From Ruminococcus sp. UBA7158 (GTDB lineage: Bacteria > Bacillota > Clostridia > Oscillospirales > Ruminococcaceae): a stretch of DNA of 29,082 bases. Below the pieces are notes generated by a model, which was given only the letters and a program-made list of their open reading frames with translations, ran no database searches and was not told the DNA's origin. Shown one piece after another: positions 15,972-23,845 of the stretch. The stretch is from contig DKWG01000043.1 of NCBI GenBank assembly GCA_002491605.1, forward strand, positions 1 to 29,082. The letters are read 5' to 3'. Each line of letters opens with the position of its first letter. Position 1 is the first letter of the stretch. The translations under genes and the position numbers were made by a program.

Positions 15972-18074
15972 ATGTTGATTTACAATTTTAAGCGAAGCTT
16001 TGATGAATGGCGCGCGGCGAGAAGGACTTCCGATGAGCGGCATTATCGCTTTAGCTTTAAGAGCATTATGACTGTGTGTATCTGTACGATAGCTCTGATG
16101 GTGCTTGCGGCTGCAAGGTTTTTGAACGTCAGCATTCCGCTTTTATCTGACGACGCTGCACTGATGTCATTAATCAGGCTTTTGCTTTTTCTGCCGATTA
16201 TTTATTGCGCTAAAAGTATTTATTCGGTCGGATTGAAGTCACTGATTCATCTAAAGCCGGATATGGAGAGCCTTGCTGCCGTCGGAACGGGATTCGGCGC
16301 TCTTTTGTCGCTTTATTCGATAGTTTTGGTAGTTATAGGGCAGTATGATTATGCGCAGTATATTTACTTTGAACCGGCAGCTGTAATACTGACTCTTTTA
16401 ATGGTCGGACGTCACATTGAAAGCGGCTACACAAGGCAGATAGGCACGCCGGCAAAGAGGCTTCATGAGCTTTTGCCTGAATATTGCACCGCTATAAGAA
16501 ATGATTCTGAGGTCAAAATCCCGATTGACGACTTGGCGGTCGGGGAAAAGGTTTTAGTTAATCCCGGGGAAAGCTTTCCCTGCGACGGACTTGTTATGTC
16601 TCAAAAGGCGAGCGCCGATGAGAGTATGCTCACCGGAGAGACAGTGCCGATTGAAAAGATTAAGGGCGATAGGGTTTATGCAGGAACCGTCAACGCCGGC
16701 AGCTTTGTCGAGGTATTGGCTCAGGAAGTCGATGAAAATACAGTGCTTGCGAGCATGATAAAGTCGGTTGAAAAAGCATATAACTCTAAAAAGAAATCTC
16801 TCGGCGCAAGCGAGCGCATACAGCTGGTATTTTGCAGCGGAGTTTTGATGATAAGCCTGCTTGTATTTATAATCTGGCTTATATGCACAGGCGGCTTCGG
16901 AAAGGCACTGACCGCCTTTGTCAGGTTTTTGATGATAGTAAGTCCCTGCGCATTGGGGCTTGCAGTGCCGGCAGCAGTTATAGCCGCTGTTAAACGGGGC
17001 GCCCGAGAGGGGATTTTAATAAGAAGCCCGGGCATTTTGGAAACGGCAAAGAGTATAAGCACGGTTGTTTTCGATAAGACGGGAACCTTAACAGTAGGTA
17101 AGCTTTTTGTAACAGACGTTGTTCCCTTGGGCACTACAGCCGAAGAGGTCATATATTTAGCCGCCGCTTTGGAATCCCATTCGACACATCCTATAGCAAC
17201 GGCAGTCTTGGATTATGCACTGAAAAACGATATCATTCCTCCTGAATGCGATGTGTTTGAATCGGTTGCAGGCTTCGGCGTCAGAGGAACTATTTCTGAC
17301 GACGATGTGGCAGTAGGAAAGCCGGGAGCTGTATTTATCGGAGAAAACGAAGGCTACGCCACAGTGTGCCGACCGTATGCCGAGCAGGGCAAAACAATTG
17401 CGGCTGTCGAAAGAAACGGCAAGCCCATAGGAATAATAGCCTTCGACGATAAGCTGAAGCCGACAAGCAAGGTGGGAATAGAGCGATTGAACAAAATGGG
17501 TCTTAGAACCATCATGATAACAGGCGACAGCCGTGACGCCGCCGAAAAGGTTGCAAAGGACTTGGAGCTGTTCGATTACGCTGCCAATGTGTCGCCCGAT
17601 AAAAAGGCTGACATGATTGAAAAGCTGAAATACGGTCAAAGGGTAGTTGCGATGGTCGGAGACAGTATTAACGACGCTCTGGCTTTAGCGTCTGCGGATG
17701 TCGGAATATCGATAAGCTCAGGCTCTGATGTTGCGATAGATTCTGCACATATTGTTTTAATTAAAAATGACATAAGGGATGTGCCGAGGGCAATAAATAT
17801 ATGCCGTGAGGCGTCCGAAATAGCGAAGTCCAACGTTTTCTGGTCGGCGGTTTACAATGCAGCGCTGATACCTGTAGCTGCGGTTGCTCCGCTGATATTC
17901 AAGAATACAGCGTTTGACCCGATACTTTGCACAGGCTGTATGCTGTTATCAATGGCTTCGCTCATTGTCAACACACTCAGGATGAAACGCTTCAATGTCA
18001 ATTCAACGCTGAGGCACAAATCAATTAAAAAGCACGGGAGAACGCAGGATGTCAGAAGCGGTGAATCAGAATAA
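15972..18074 (+). CDS. P1B-type heavy-metal transporting ATPase (SPC variant)
   Basis: A 700-aa membrane pump that uses ATP to move a transition-metal ion across the cytoplasmic membrane. Hallmarks are TGET (actuator, LTGETVP), the phosphorylated Asp368 in DKTGTLT, the HP motif in STHPIATAV, MITGDSRDAAEKVA and GDSINDALALASADVGI. The ion-binding helix reads SPC (324-326) in place of CPC. A later helix has YN (VYNAALIP), and the last helix has MLLSM where copper pumps have MxxSS. No N-terminal CxxC metal-binding domain is present, only a short basic tail. Overall similarity is to copper exporters, but SPC occurs in P1B-4 (cobalt/zinc/iron) pumps, so the metal is uncertain. GGAG-type signal AAGGAGATG precedes the ATG. 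The 3' end overlaps the next gene by 26 bp. Confidence 0.92.
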   Translation: MLIYNFKRSFDEWRAARRTSDERHYRFSFKSIMTVCICTIALMVLAAARFLNVSIPLLSDDAALMSLIRLLLFLPIIYCAKSIYSVGLKSLIHLKPDMESLAAVGTGFGALLSLYSIVLVVIGQYDYAQYIYFEPAAVILTLLMVGRHIESGYTRQIGTPAKRLHELLPEYCTAIRNDSEVKIPIDDLAVGEKVLVNPGESFPCDGLVMSQKASADESMLTGETVPIEKIKGDRVYAGTVNAGSFVEVLAQEVDENTVLASMIKSVEKAYNSKKKSLGASERIQLVFCSGVLMISLLVFIIWLICTGGFGKALTAFVRFLMIVSPCALGLAVPAAVIAAVKRGAREGILIRSPGILETAKSISTVVFDKTGTLTVGKLFVTDVVPLGTTAEEVIYLAAALESHSTHPIATAVLDYALKNDIIPPECDVFESVAGFGVRGTISDDDVAVGKPGAVFIGENEGYATVCRPYAEQGKTIAAVERNGKPIGIIAFDDKLKPTSKVGIERLNKMGLRTIMITGDSRDAAEKVAKDLELFDYAANVSPDKKADMIEKLKYGQRVVAMVGDSINDALALASADVGISISSGSDVAIDSAHIVLIKNDIRDVPRAINICREASEIAKSNVFWSAVYNAALIPVAAVAPLIFKNTAFDPILCTGCMLLSMASLIVNTLRMKRFNVNSTLRHKSIKKHGRTQDVRSGESE

Positions 18075-19137
18075 ATCATTTTTATCAAAACTTGTGGACG
18101 GAATATCGGATATTTTCCTTCCTATAGTAAACCTGTTGTCATGTGCAGGAATTATTAAGGGTTTAACCTTAGTTTTAGTTACGGCAGGAGTCTTGTCCGA
18201 CACCTCGGATACATATGCCGTTTTAAACGCAATGGGCGACAGCTTGTTTTACTTCCTGCCGATAATACTGTCAAACTCCTGCGCTGAAAAATTCGGCGCA
18301 AACAGATATACAGCCATGGTGATAGCCGGAGTGCTTTTGTATCCGAGGCTTGTAGCTCTGATGTCTGACAAGGCAAGCATCGATTTCTTCGGATTGGGAA
18401 TAAAATCTGTGACGTATTCATCGTCTGTGATTCCGACAATTTTGGGCTGTGCAATGCTTGCATATGTCGAAAAATTCTTGGAAAAGCGATTGCCCGAGGT
18501 GATAAAGGGCTTTGCAAAGCCGATTATAGCGATAGTTTTGGTCAGTCTTGCAACGCTTTTTGCTTTCGGACCGCTCGGAGCGGTTGTCGGCGACGGTCTT
18601 GCTGCCGGATATGACTTTATTTATCAGCTTTCGCCGATTATAGCCGGATTGTGCCTCGGAGCGACAATTCAGCTTATGGTATTGGTCGGCGTTCACTGGA
18701 GCTTTATTCTTATAGCGATGAACAATGTCGCTCTTACAGGTCAGGACACTATTTTGGCACTTATAGGTCCGGCTATATTTGCTCAGGCAGGAGCAGGACT
18801 TGCCGTTTTGGTTAAGACCAAGGGCAACGATGAGCAGACAAAAAAGTTTCGCTCGGTTTGCATTACAGGCATAGTATCCGCCATCCTCGGTGTTACCGAG
18901 CCGGTTATGTACGGCGTTAATCTCCCCAAAAAGAAGCCTATGATAGCGGTTTGCATCGGCGGCGGACTGGGCGGAGCGCTTGTCGGTCTGTCCGGGGCAT
19001 ATGCGAGGGCGTTTGCATTTCCGTCATTGGCGTCGTTTCCTGTTTATTTCGGCGAGGGCTTTTTGATGTTTATCGGAGCGTGCGTCTTGGGATTTGTATC
19101 GGCGTTTTTGGTTTCGCTGTTTTTAAAGTATGAGTGA
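18049..19137 (+). CDS. Lone PTS EIIC permease, glucose/glucoside superfamily
   Basis: A 362-aa polytopic membrane protein matching only the EIIC (transmembrane sugar-translocating) part of beta-glucoside/trehalose/sucrose-type PTS transporters. Visible family marks are LSCAGIIKGL near the N-terminus, IILSNSCAEKFGAN, VGVHWSFILIAMN with the conserved His, and ILGVTEPVMYGVNLP with the substrate-site Glu. There is no EIIB domain with its phosphorylated Cys and no EIIA domain, before, after or beside it. It therefore needs EIIB/EIIA encoded elsewhere or works without phosphotransfer. The ATG at 18049 lies inside the end of the P-type ATPase gene with GGGAG 8 nt upstream, so the two are coupled. 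The functional link to a metal pump is not obvious. Confidence 0.9.
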   Translation: MSEAVNQNKSFLSKLVDGISDIFLPIVNLLSCAGIIKGLTLVLVTAGVLSDTSDTYAVLNAMGDSLFYFLPIILSNSCAEKFGANRYTAMVIAGVLLYPRLVALMSDKASIDFFGLGIKSVTYSSSVIPTILGCAMLAYVEKFLEKRLPEVIKGFAKPIIAIVLVSLATLFAFGPLGAVVGDGLAAGYDFIYQLSPIIAGLCLGATIQLMVLVGVHWSFILIAMNNVALTGQDTILALIGPAIFAQAGAGLAVLVKTKGNDEQTKKFRSVCITGIVSAILGVTEPVMYGVNLPKKKPMIAVCIGGGLGGALVGLSGAYARAFAFPSLASFPVYFGEGFLMFIGACVLGFVSAFLVSLFLKYE

Positions 19138-19189
19138 TACACGGCGTATGCGCTCAAAGCTTTAATATCGGCGCATAATCCTAAAAGAA

Positions 19190-19218
19190 TTACACAAAAC
19201 CGGTTATCGGAGTATAAT
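19190..19218 (+). promoter_or_regulatory. Promoter of the pnuC-like gene
   Basis: TTACAC (19190-19195), 17 bp, TATAAT (19213-19218). Predicted start is near 19225, giving a leader of about 154 nt before the ATG at 19379. Confidence 0.7.
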
Positions 19219-19224
19219 TTAAAA

Positions 19225-19378
19225 ATTTAATAAGCTTAATCTGCCACCGGGTAGATATTATGCGCATTATAAATCACAAATGTGTGAATATTTGCGGCAT
19301 TCCGAGTACATCGTTAGGTCTTTGAAGATGTGCTCAGAATGCCGTTTTGATTTTTTACGGGAAGGGAATGTTCATTTA
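19225..19378 (+). promoter_or_regulatory. Structured leader of the pnuC-like gene; possible riboswitch or attenuator
   Basis: The leader holds hairpin 1 (19239-19245 with 19250-19256, ATCTGCC/GGTAGAT with one G-T pair), a small hairpin TCACA/TGTGA (19274-19287) and the terminator hairpin at 19295-19356. This is the layout of a ligand-controlled leader. In addition CATTCC (19298-19303), in the terminator's 5' arm, can pair with GGAATG (19365-19370) beside the ribosome binding site. I could not match it to the NAD-II, TPP, preQ1 or THF riboswitch consensus by eye. Confidence 0.5.
19295..19356 (+). terminator. Intrinsic terminator/attenuator upstream of the pnuC-like gene
   Basis: Arms 19295-19312 and 19327-19344 form an 18-bp stem (CGGCATTC pairs with GAATGCCG at the base, with one mismatch and one G-T above) around a 14-nt loop, followed by TTTTGATTTTTT. 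It sits after the promoter and before the start codon of the same gene. It should therefore reduce read-through into pnuC, though it might also end the EIIC transcript. Confidence 0.8.
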
Positions 19379-20083
19379 ATGAAAAAGGTTCAAAGGTCAA
19401 TTACGAGATATTTTACAAAGGGCGAGACGGCATTATGGTGCGGGTCGGTATTAATAATCCTATTATCATATGCTGCTGTCGGAAAAAATGACTTTCTTAC
19501 TCTTGCGGCATCGCTTATAGGAGTGACTTCTCTGATATTTGCAGCAAAGGGCAATCCTATCGGTCAGCTGCTGATGACAGCTTTCAGCATATTGTACGGA
19601 ATTGTTTCTTACACCTTTTCGTACTACGGCGAAATGATAACATACCTTGGAATGACTGCGCCCATGGCGGTTTTTTCGCTTGTATCGTGGCTGAATAATC
19701 CGTATGACGGCAATAAGGCAGAGGTTAAGGTTAACAGACTCAGAACAGCCGAAATTGTGCTTATGTTGATTGCTACGGCGGCGGTCACTGTTGTATTTTA
19801 CTATATCTTAAAGGCTTTCGGCACGGCAAACCTGCTGCCGAGTACAGCGTCTGTTTCAACAAGCTTTATTGCCGCTTATCTGACATTCAAGAGAAGCGAG
19901 TTTTTTGCCTTGGCATATGCTGCGAATGATTTAGTGCTTATAATTCTGTGGACAATGGCTGCATTTTCAGATGTATCATATCTGTCGGTTGATATTTGCT
20001 TTGCCGTGTTTTTTGTCAACGACATATATGGCTTTATCAGTTGGTCAAGAATGAAAAAGCGTCAGGCAAACGGCAATAGCTGA
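19379..20083 (+). CDS. pnuC: PnuC-family vitamin/nucleoside transporter
   Basis: PnuC proteins carry nicotinamide riboside across the membrane by facilitated diffusion, driven by phosphorylation inside; relatives carry thiamine or riboflavin. This 234-aa protein has about seven hydrophobic helices. Its family-like segments are GNPIGQLLMTAFSILYGIVSY, SWLNNPYDGN and the end FVNDIYGFISWSRMKKRQ. I start at the ATG at 19379 (MKKVQRS), with GAAGGG about 12 nt upstream. The longer frame from 19280 would translate the terminator hairpin and is unlikely. No NadR-like kinase is adjacent, so the exact substrate is inferred from the family only. The structured leader suggests control by its own vitamin or cofactor. 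Confidence 0.88.
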   Translation: MKKVQRSITRYFTKGETALWCGSVLIILLSYAAVGKNDFLTLAASLIGVTSLIFAAKGNPIGQLLMTAFSILYGIVSYTFSYYGEMITYLGMTAPMAVFSLVSWLNNPYDGNKAEVKVNRLRTAEIVLMLIATAAVTVVFYYILKAFGTANLLPSTASVSTSFIAAYLTFKRSEFFALAYAANDLVLIILWTMAAFSDVSYLSVDICFAVFFVNDIYGFISWSRMKKRQANGNS

Positions 20084-20123
20084 CAATAGAATTTGTCGCT
20101 GAATTATTGTATCTATATGAATA

Positions 20124-20153
20124 TTACCATGAAAATCAGGGAAAAATTATACT
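20124..20153 (+). promoter_or_regulatory. Likely promoter of the FAD/Rieske oxidoreductase operon
   Basis: TTACCA (20124-20129), 18 bp, TATACT (20148-20153) in the 161-bp gap after pnuC. No terminator was seen after pnuC, so read-through is also possible. Confidence 0.5.
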
Positions 20154-20244
20154 GTATTAAAGCTATGGCAGTGAATATATTTACAGATTATGACCTTTAA
20201 ATAAGTACGAAGCGGCTGTTTTATTTCATGTTTGCGAAAGGGGA

Positions 20245-21552
20245 GTGCTTATCATCAGCTCTGTATGGCAAAAAACATCCAGTGCGCCGACGTTTCCGAG
20301 TCTTCCGGGGGACATCAGCACCGACGTTTTGATTATCGGCGGAGGCATAGCCGGAATACTTACAGCTTATTTTCTTAAGCAAAAGGGTATAGATTATGTC
20401 TTGCTGGAAAAGGGGAGAATTCTCGGCGGGACGACGATAAATACCACCGCAAAAATCACCTTTCAGCACGGTCTGATATACTCAAAGCTAATTAAGTCCG
20501 GGGGAGTAGAAAAAGCAAAGGGCTATCTTTCGGCGAACAGAGATGCGTTTAAGGAATATCAAAGGCTTTGCAGCAATATTAACTGCGGATATGAGGTCAA
20601 GGATAACTATGTTTATTCTACAAACGATGAGAAAAAGCTCATCAGCGAGATTCGCGTTCTTGAAAGGATAGGCTATAAGGCTAAGTACTTTAAGGACCTA
20701 AATATACCGATTAAAACCGTCGGCGCGGTATGCTTTCCGCAGCAGGCACAGTTTAATCCCGGGCAGTTCTTATCTGAGATATCAAAAGGACTCAATATAT
20801 ATGAAAACACCTTTGTGAGGGAGCTTATCGGCACAACAGCTATAACCGACAGCGCAAGGGTTGAGGCGAAACGGGTAATTGTATGCACTCACTTTCCCTT
20901 TATAAATAAACACGGCAGCTACTTTTTAAAGCTTTATCAGCACAGATCGTATTGCATTGCGCTTGAAAACGCTCAGGATGTAAACGGTATGTATGTCGAT
21001 GACAACGATAAAGGCTTGTCGTTCAGAAACTACGACAACTGCTTGATTATCGGCGGCGGTGCACACAGAACCGGCAAGCAGGGAAACGGTTGGAAGGGTC
21101 TTTCGGAGTTTGCAAGGGCTAAGTACCCGGGCTCTGATGTTATATGCAAATGGGCAGTGCAGGACTGCATGAGTCTTGACGGTATGCCGTATATCGGAAG
21201 ATACTCGCTCGGCTCAAAGGGACTTTATGTGGCGTCGGGCTTTAACAAATGGGGAATGACAAGCTCGATGGTTTCCGCAATGATTTTGAGCGACATGATG
21301 GCAGGAATCAAAAACGACTATGCCGAGATTTTTTCACCGTCAAGAACGGTACTGCATCCTCAGCTTTTCGTTAATGCATTTGAAGCGGCGTGCGGCTTGC
21401 TGAATCCTGCACCCAAAAGATGTCCGCATCTTGGATGCGCACTTAAATGGAATCCGAACGAGCATACATGGGACTGCTCCTGTCATGGGTCGAGGTTTTC
21501 AAAGGACGGTAAAGTGCTCGATAATCCTGCAAACGGTGATTTAAAAAAATAA
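20245..21552 (+). CDS. FAD-dependent oxidoreductase with C-terminal Rieske domain
   Basis: A DadA/glycine-oxidase-like flavoprotein. An N-terminal dinucleotide-binding fold DVLIIGGGIAGILTAYFLKQ (about 28-47) ends with the acidic residue in LLEKGR. The long substrate domain includes HFPFINKHG and the FAD-contacting SLDGMPYIGRYS and ASGFNKWGMTSS. A C-terminal Rieske cluster site has ligands Cys393, His395, Cys411 and His414 (CPHLG, CSCHGS). Electrons probably pass between flavin and the 2Fe-2S centre; the substrate is unknown. The start is awkward. GTG at 20245 lies inside the purine-rich ribosome binding site (AAAGGGGAG, 20237-20245), while ATC at 20254 lies 8 nt past it and would give the family-like start SSVWQKT. 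It is followed 20 bp later by a small gene. Confidence 0.9.
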   Translation: MLIISSVWQKTSSAPTFPSLPGDISTDVLIIGGGIAGILTAYFLKQKGIDYVLLEKGRILGGTTINTTAKITFQHGLIYSKLIKSGGVEKAKGYLSANRDAFKEYQRLCSNINCGYEVKDNYVYSTNDEKKLISEIRVLERIGYKAKYFKDLNIPIKTVGAVCFPQQAQFNPGQFLSEISKGLNIYENTFVRELIGTTAITDSARVEAKRVIVCTHFPFINKHGSYFLKLYQHRSYCIALENAQDVNGMYVDDNDKGLSFRNYDNCLIIGGGAHRTGKQGNGWKGLSEFARAKYPGSDVICKWAVQDCMSLDGMPYIGRYSLGSKGLYVASGFNKWGMTSSMVSAMILSDMMAGIKNDYAEIFSPSRTVLHPQLFVNAFEAACGLLNPAPKRCPHLGCALKWNPNEHTWDCSCHGSRFSKDGKVLDNPANGDLKK

Positions 21553-21572
21553 ATGAAAGGTGAATCAGAGAT

Positions 21573-21857
21573 ATGGCAAAGCAAGGAATGAAACGAGGAG
21601 AGGACAGAAAGGACAAAAAAGTCGGTGAAGCAAAAAACGTTCCCGAGCTTCAGGGAAGAGCAAAGCTTTCTAATGAAAAGGCAAGGCCGATTATTGCCGG
21701 AACAAGCGCGCCTGAGCTAAAGGTTTATCATTCAAAGCCTCATAAAGCCGCAACGGACAGGCCTATTCCGGATGTTTATCCCGAGATAGATACTGATTTG
21801 GCAAGGGATAACCTTGAAAATGATTTGACATTTGCCGATAGGCAGGATTTGCAGTAG
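21573..21857 (+). CDS. Small charged hypothetical protein
   Basis: A 94-aa hydrophilic protein with a Lys/Arg-rich first half (MAKQGMKRGEDRKDKKVGEA) and an acidic C-terminal part (PEIDTDLARDNLENDLTFAD). It has no Cys, no hydrophobic helix and no recognisable fold, and is probably largely disordered. GAAAGGTGA (21555-21563) lies 9 nt before the ATG and the gene is 20 bp after the Rieske oxidoreductase, so they share a transcript. I do not recognise the family. The clean ribosome binding site and following terminator support real coding. Confidence 0.75.
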   Translation: MAKQGMKRGEDRKDKKVGEAKNVPELQGRAKLSNEKARPIIAGTSAPELKVYHSKPHKAATDRPIPDVYPEIDTDLARDNLENDLTFADRQDLQ

Positions 21858-21892
21858 GCAGATGGACAGGGACTTCTTTTATCTGTGATTTT

Positions 21893-21942
21893 AAATAACG
21901 CCGATAATCCTGCTGTTTTGCACAGAATTATCGGCGTTATTT
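21893..21942. terminator. Bidirectional terminator between convergent operons
   Basis: AAATAACGCCGATAAT (21893-21908) continues to a 20-bp stem with 21923-21942 containing one mismatch and a 10-nt loop. The stem ends in AAATAA on one side and TTATTTG on the other, giving short U tracts on both strands. It ends the Rieske operon (+) and the deaminase operon (-). Confidence 0.88.
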
Positions 21943-21971
21943 GTTAATTATAAACAATCAAAAAGCTAAAA

Positions 21972-22406
21972 CTACCCTTCCCAATGCTCAAGCTCATCCT
22001 TTGAATAAGCATTGGTCCAATGATAAGGCTGGAGCTTATTTAGTCTTACAAACTTCAGCGTGCCGTCCTCGGTTGTCACTGCAACCTTAACATTCTCGCC
22101 CCAAAACCTGAGCCTTTCCTGGCAAATGCCGCATGGCGATAAAACTTTGAACGGAGATTTTTCATCGTTGCGGACAAGGCACAAGCAGTGGGTGACTTTT
22201 TCATTATATTTATGAGCCTCCAGCATTGCGCCTGTTTCTATGCACAAAATAGCCGATGCATTTGCGGTTTCTATCGACACAGAGGTGTAGTAGTTGCCGC
22301 TTTCCGTGCGGACTACTCCTGCGCCGCCCCAGCCGACAGGATATCTTTTTTCTATCAGCTCTGCCGCTCGGTCAAACATTTCTTTTTCGATTGAAGCTTG
22401 TGTCAT
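21972..22406 (-). CDS. Cytidine deaminase/blasticidin-S-deaminase-like protein
   Basis: A 144-aa member of the small zinc-dependent nucleoside deaminase fold. The zinc ligands and proton shuttle are Cys55 and Glu57 (CIETGA) and Cys92/Cys95 (SPCGICQERLRFW). In ordinary cytidine deaminases the first motif reads CAE with upstream NAS; here it reads ETANASAILCIETGAMLEAHK, closer to the blasticidin-S deaminase side group, so the natural substrate may not be cytidine. The start ATG at 22406 follows AAGAAGGGAAAA. It lies 31 bp after the GH43 gene in the same direction, with a 6-bp hairpin (22425-22441) across the GH43 stop. It is probably co-transcribed with GH43, but no metabolic link is evident. 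Confidence 0.85.
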   Translation of the reverse strand: MTQASIEKEMFDRAAELIEKRYPVGWGGAGVVRTESGNYYTSVSIETANASAILCIETGAMLEAHKYNEKVTHCLCLVRNDEKSPFKVLSPCGICQERLRFWGENVKVAVTTEDGTLKFVRLNKLQPYHWTNAYSKDELEHWEG

Positions 22407-22437
22407 TGCATTTTCCCTTCTTATGTGACGCTAAACG

Positions 22438-23838
22438 TCACTTGATCTCAAAGCCCCAAAATTGAGGATTGCCGCCGCCGACATATTTAAAGTACAAAGG
22501 ATAAACGCCGGCCTGCAAGCAAATAGGCGCTTTATACTCCCACCAGATGTTGGTTCCTTCCGCCTTTATTTTAGCGACAGGCTCGCCGTCCCAAGCGGTC
22601 ATAACATGGAATTCGCCGTTGAAGTAGCACCTTGTTTTAATGCTTATTTCCTTTTCTGTGCCGTCGAACTTAAAGTACTTGTAGCCAAGGATGCTGCCAT
22701 TTCTTATGCCCTCCATATGACCGTAAACCTCATCGCCGTCCTTGCCGTCCTGGGTGATCTTCGGATTAGAACCGTCAGGGTTAAACATATGGCAGGCTAA
22801 ATATGCAGGGTATTCGCCCTTGCCATCTAAAGGACCGTTGTTGAGTCCGCAGGAGGTGATTTCCGCCTGATCAATCGAGCCGTCGGTGTTGACATAAATC
22901 CTTTCGGCACAGCCCTGCCTTGAGAACCAAGAACCGTTTGTCTGGCGGTGATAGAAAACGTACCACTGGTTGTTTATTTCAACAATGCTTCCGTGGTCGT
23001 TGCCGGACGGAGCGGTTCTCATGCTTGCAGGCTTATAGGTATCTATATGCATATCGCAGTTGCTGACTAAAACGCCGCCGTAAACAAAGCCATCTCTCGG
23101 ATTCTTGCTTGTTGCATAGCAAAGCTCGTGCATAACCTCGGATGAGTATACAAAGTAATAGGTATCGCCGATTTTTCTTATGGACGACGCTTCAAAGAAG
23201 GAGTGACCCTTAAAGCTTGGACCGTTGGGATAAAGCTCGGTGTCATCGACATATTCAATACCCGGAACGACAAACTCAGGCTCTTCGATTATAGTGAGCA
23301 TATCGCTGTCTAAGGTTGTGCACATGGAGCCATGGCGGGACTTGTCGCCCCTGCCGCAGAAGCCTGTGTACATATATGTTTTGCCGTTTTCTGTTATAAC
23401 TCCGGGATCAAACTGGAATTCATCGCCCTTTCTGTCGCCCAAGCGTGTGCCGTCTTTATAGTGAACATAGCCTAAAAATTCATACTTTCCTGCCGGAGTG
23501 TCGCAAACGGCGACGGAAACATTTGAAACCTTGTCTAAAACGTAGTAAAGATAATATCTGCCGTCCGGTCCGACTGTCACATCCGGAGCGTATAAACACA
23601 TACTTCCGTCGGCGTTGAACGGGTCTGAGGTTTTGGGGTAGATAACGCCTTCGTATCTCCAGTCGGTGAGGTCGTCAACAGGAGCCGACCAGCAGACATA
23701 GTCTCCCATGCAGAAAACGTAGCCGTTGAAGTAGTCATGAGAACCGTAGACGTAAACTCTTCCGTCAAAAACATATGGTTCGCCGTCGGGGATGTATTCC
23801 CAAGATGGCAGATAGGGGTTGTAGCCTTGCTTTTTCAT
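22438..23838 (-). CDS. Glycoside hydrolase family 43 enzyme with CBM6-like domain
   Basis: A 466-aa inverting five-bladed propeller glycosidase, typically alpha-L-arabinofuranosidase or beta-xylosidase. The three catalytic acids can be placed: base Asp18 (IPDGEPYVFDGRVYVYGSHD), pKa modulator Asp86 (YAPDVTVG) and acid Glu216 (FFEASSIRKIG). About 130 C-terminal residues form a CBM6-like beta-sandwich (KEISIKTRCYFNGEF to VYPLYFKYVGGGNPQFWGFEI). There is no signal peptide, so it works in the cytoplasm on imported arabinoxylan or xylan pieces. I start at MKKQGYNPYLPSWEY (23838), with AAAGGA 12 nt upstream. Longer starts would lie upstream of the predicted transcription start. It has its own consensus promoter embedded in a long inverted repeat and is followed by the deaminase gene. 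Confidence 0.92.
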   Translation of the reverse strand: MKKQGYNPYLPSWEYIPDGEPYVFDGRVYVYGSHDYFNGYVFCMGDYVCWSAPVDDLTDWRYEGVIYPKTSDPFNADGSMCLYAPDVTVGPDGRYYLYYVLDKVSNVSVAVCDTPAGKYEFLGYVHYKDGTRLGDRKGDEFQFDPGVITENGKTYMYTGFCGRGDKSRHGSMCTTLDSDMLTIIEEPEFVVPGIEYVDDTELYPNGPSFKGHSFFEASSIRKIGDTYYFVYSSEVMHELCYATSKNPRDGFVYGGVLVSNCDMHIDTYKPASMRTAPSGNDHGSIVEINNQWYVFYHRQTNGSWFSRQGCAERIYVNTDGSIDQAEITSCGLNNGPLDGKGEYPAYLACHMFNPDGSNPKITQDGKDGDEVYGHMEGIRNGSILGYKYFKFDGTEKEISIKTRCYFNGEFHVMTAWDGEPVAKIKAEGTNIWWEYKAPICLQAGVYPLYFKYVGGGNPQFWGFEIK

Positions 23839-23845
23839 AAAATAT

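Noticed and set aside
19225..19294. Known TPP, NAD-II, preQ1 or THF riboswitch
   Set aside because: None of the conserved cores I know for these classes could be found by eye; left as unclassified leader.
19280..19378. Longer pnuC frame starting at 19280
   Set aside because: It would translate the terminator hairpin and adds 33 Cys- and Arg-containing residues unlike PnuC N-termini; the ATG at 19379 has a usable ribosome binding site.
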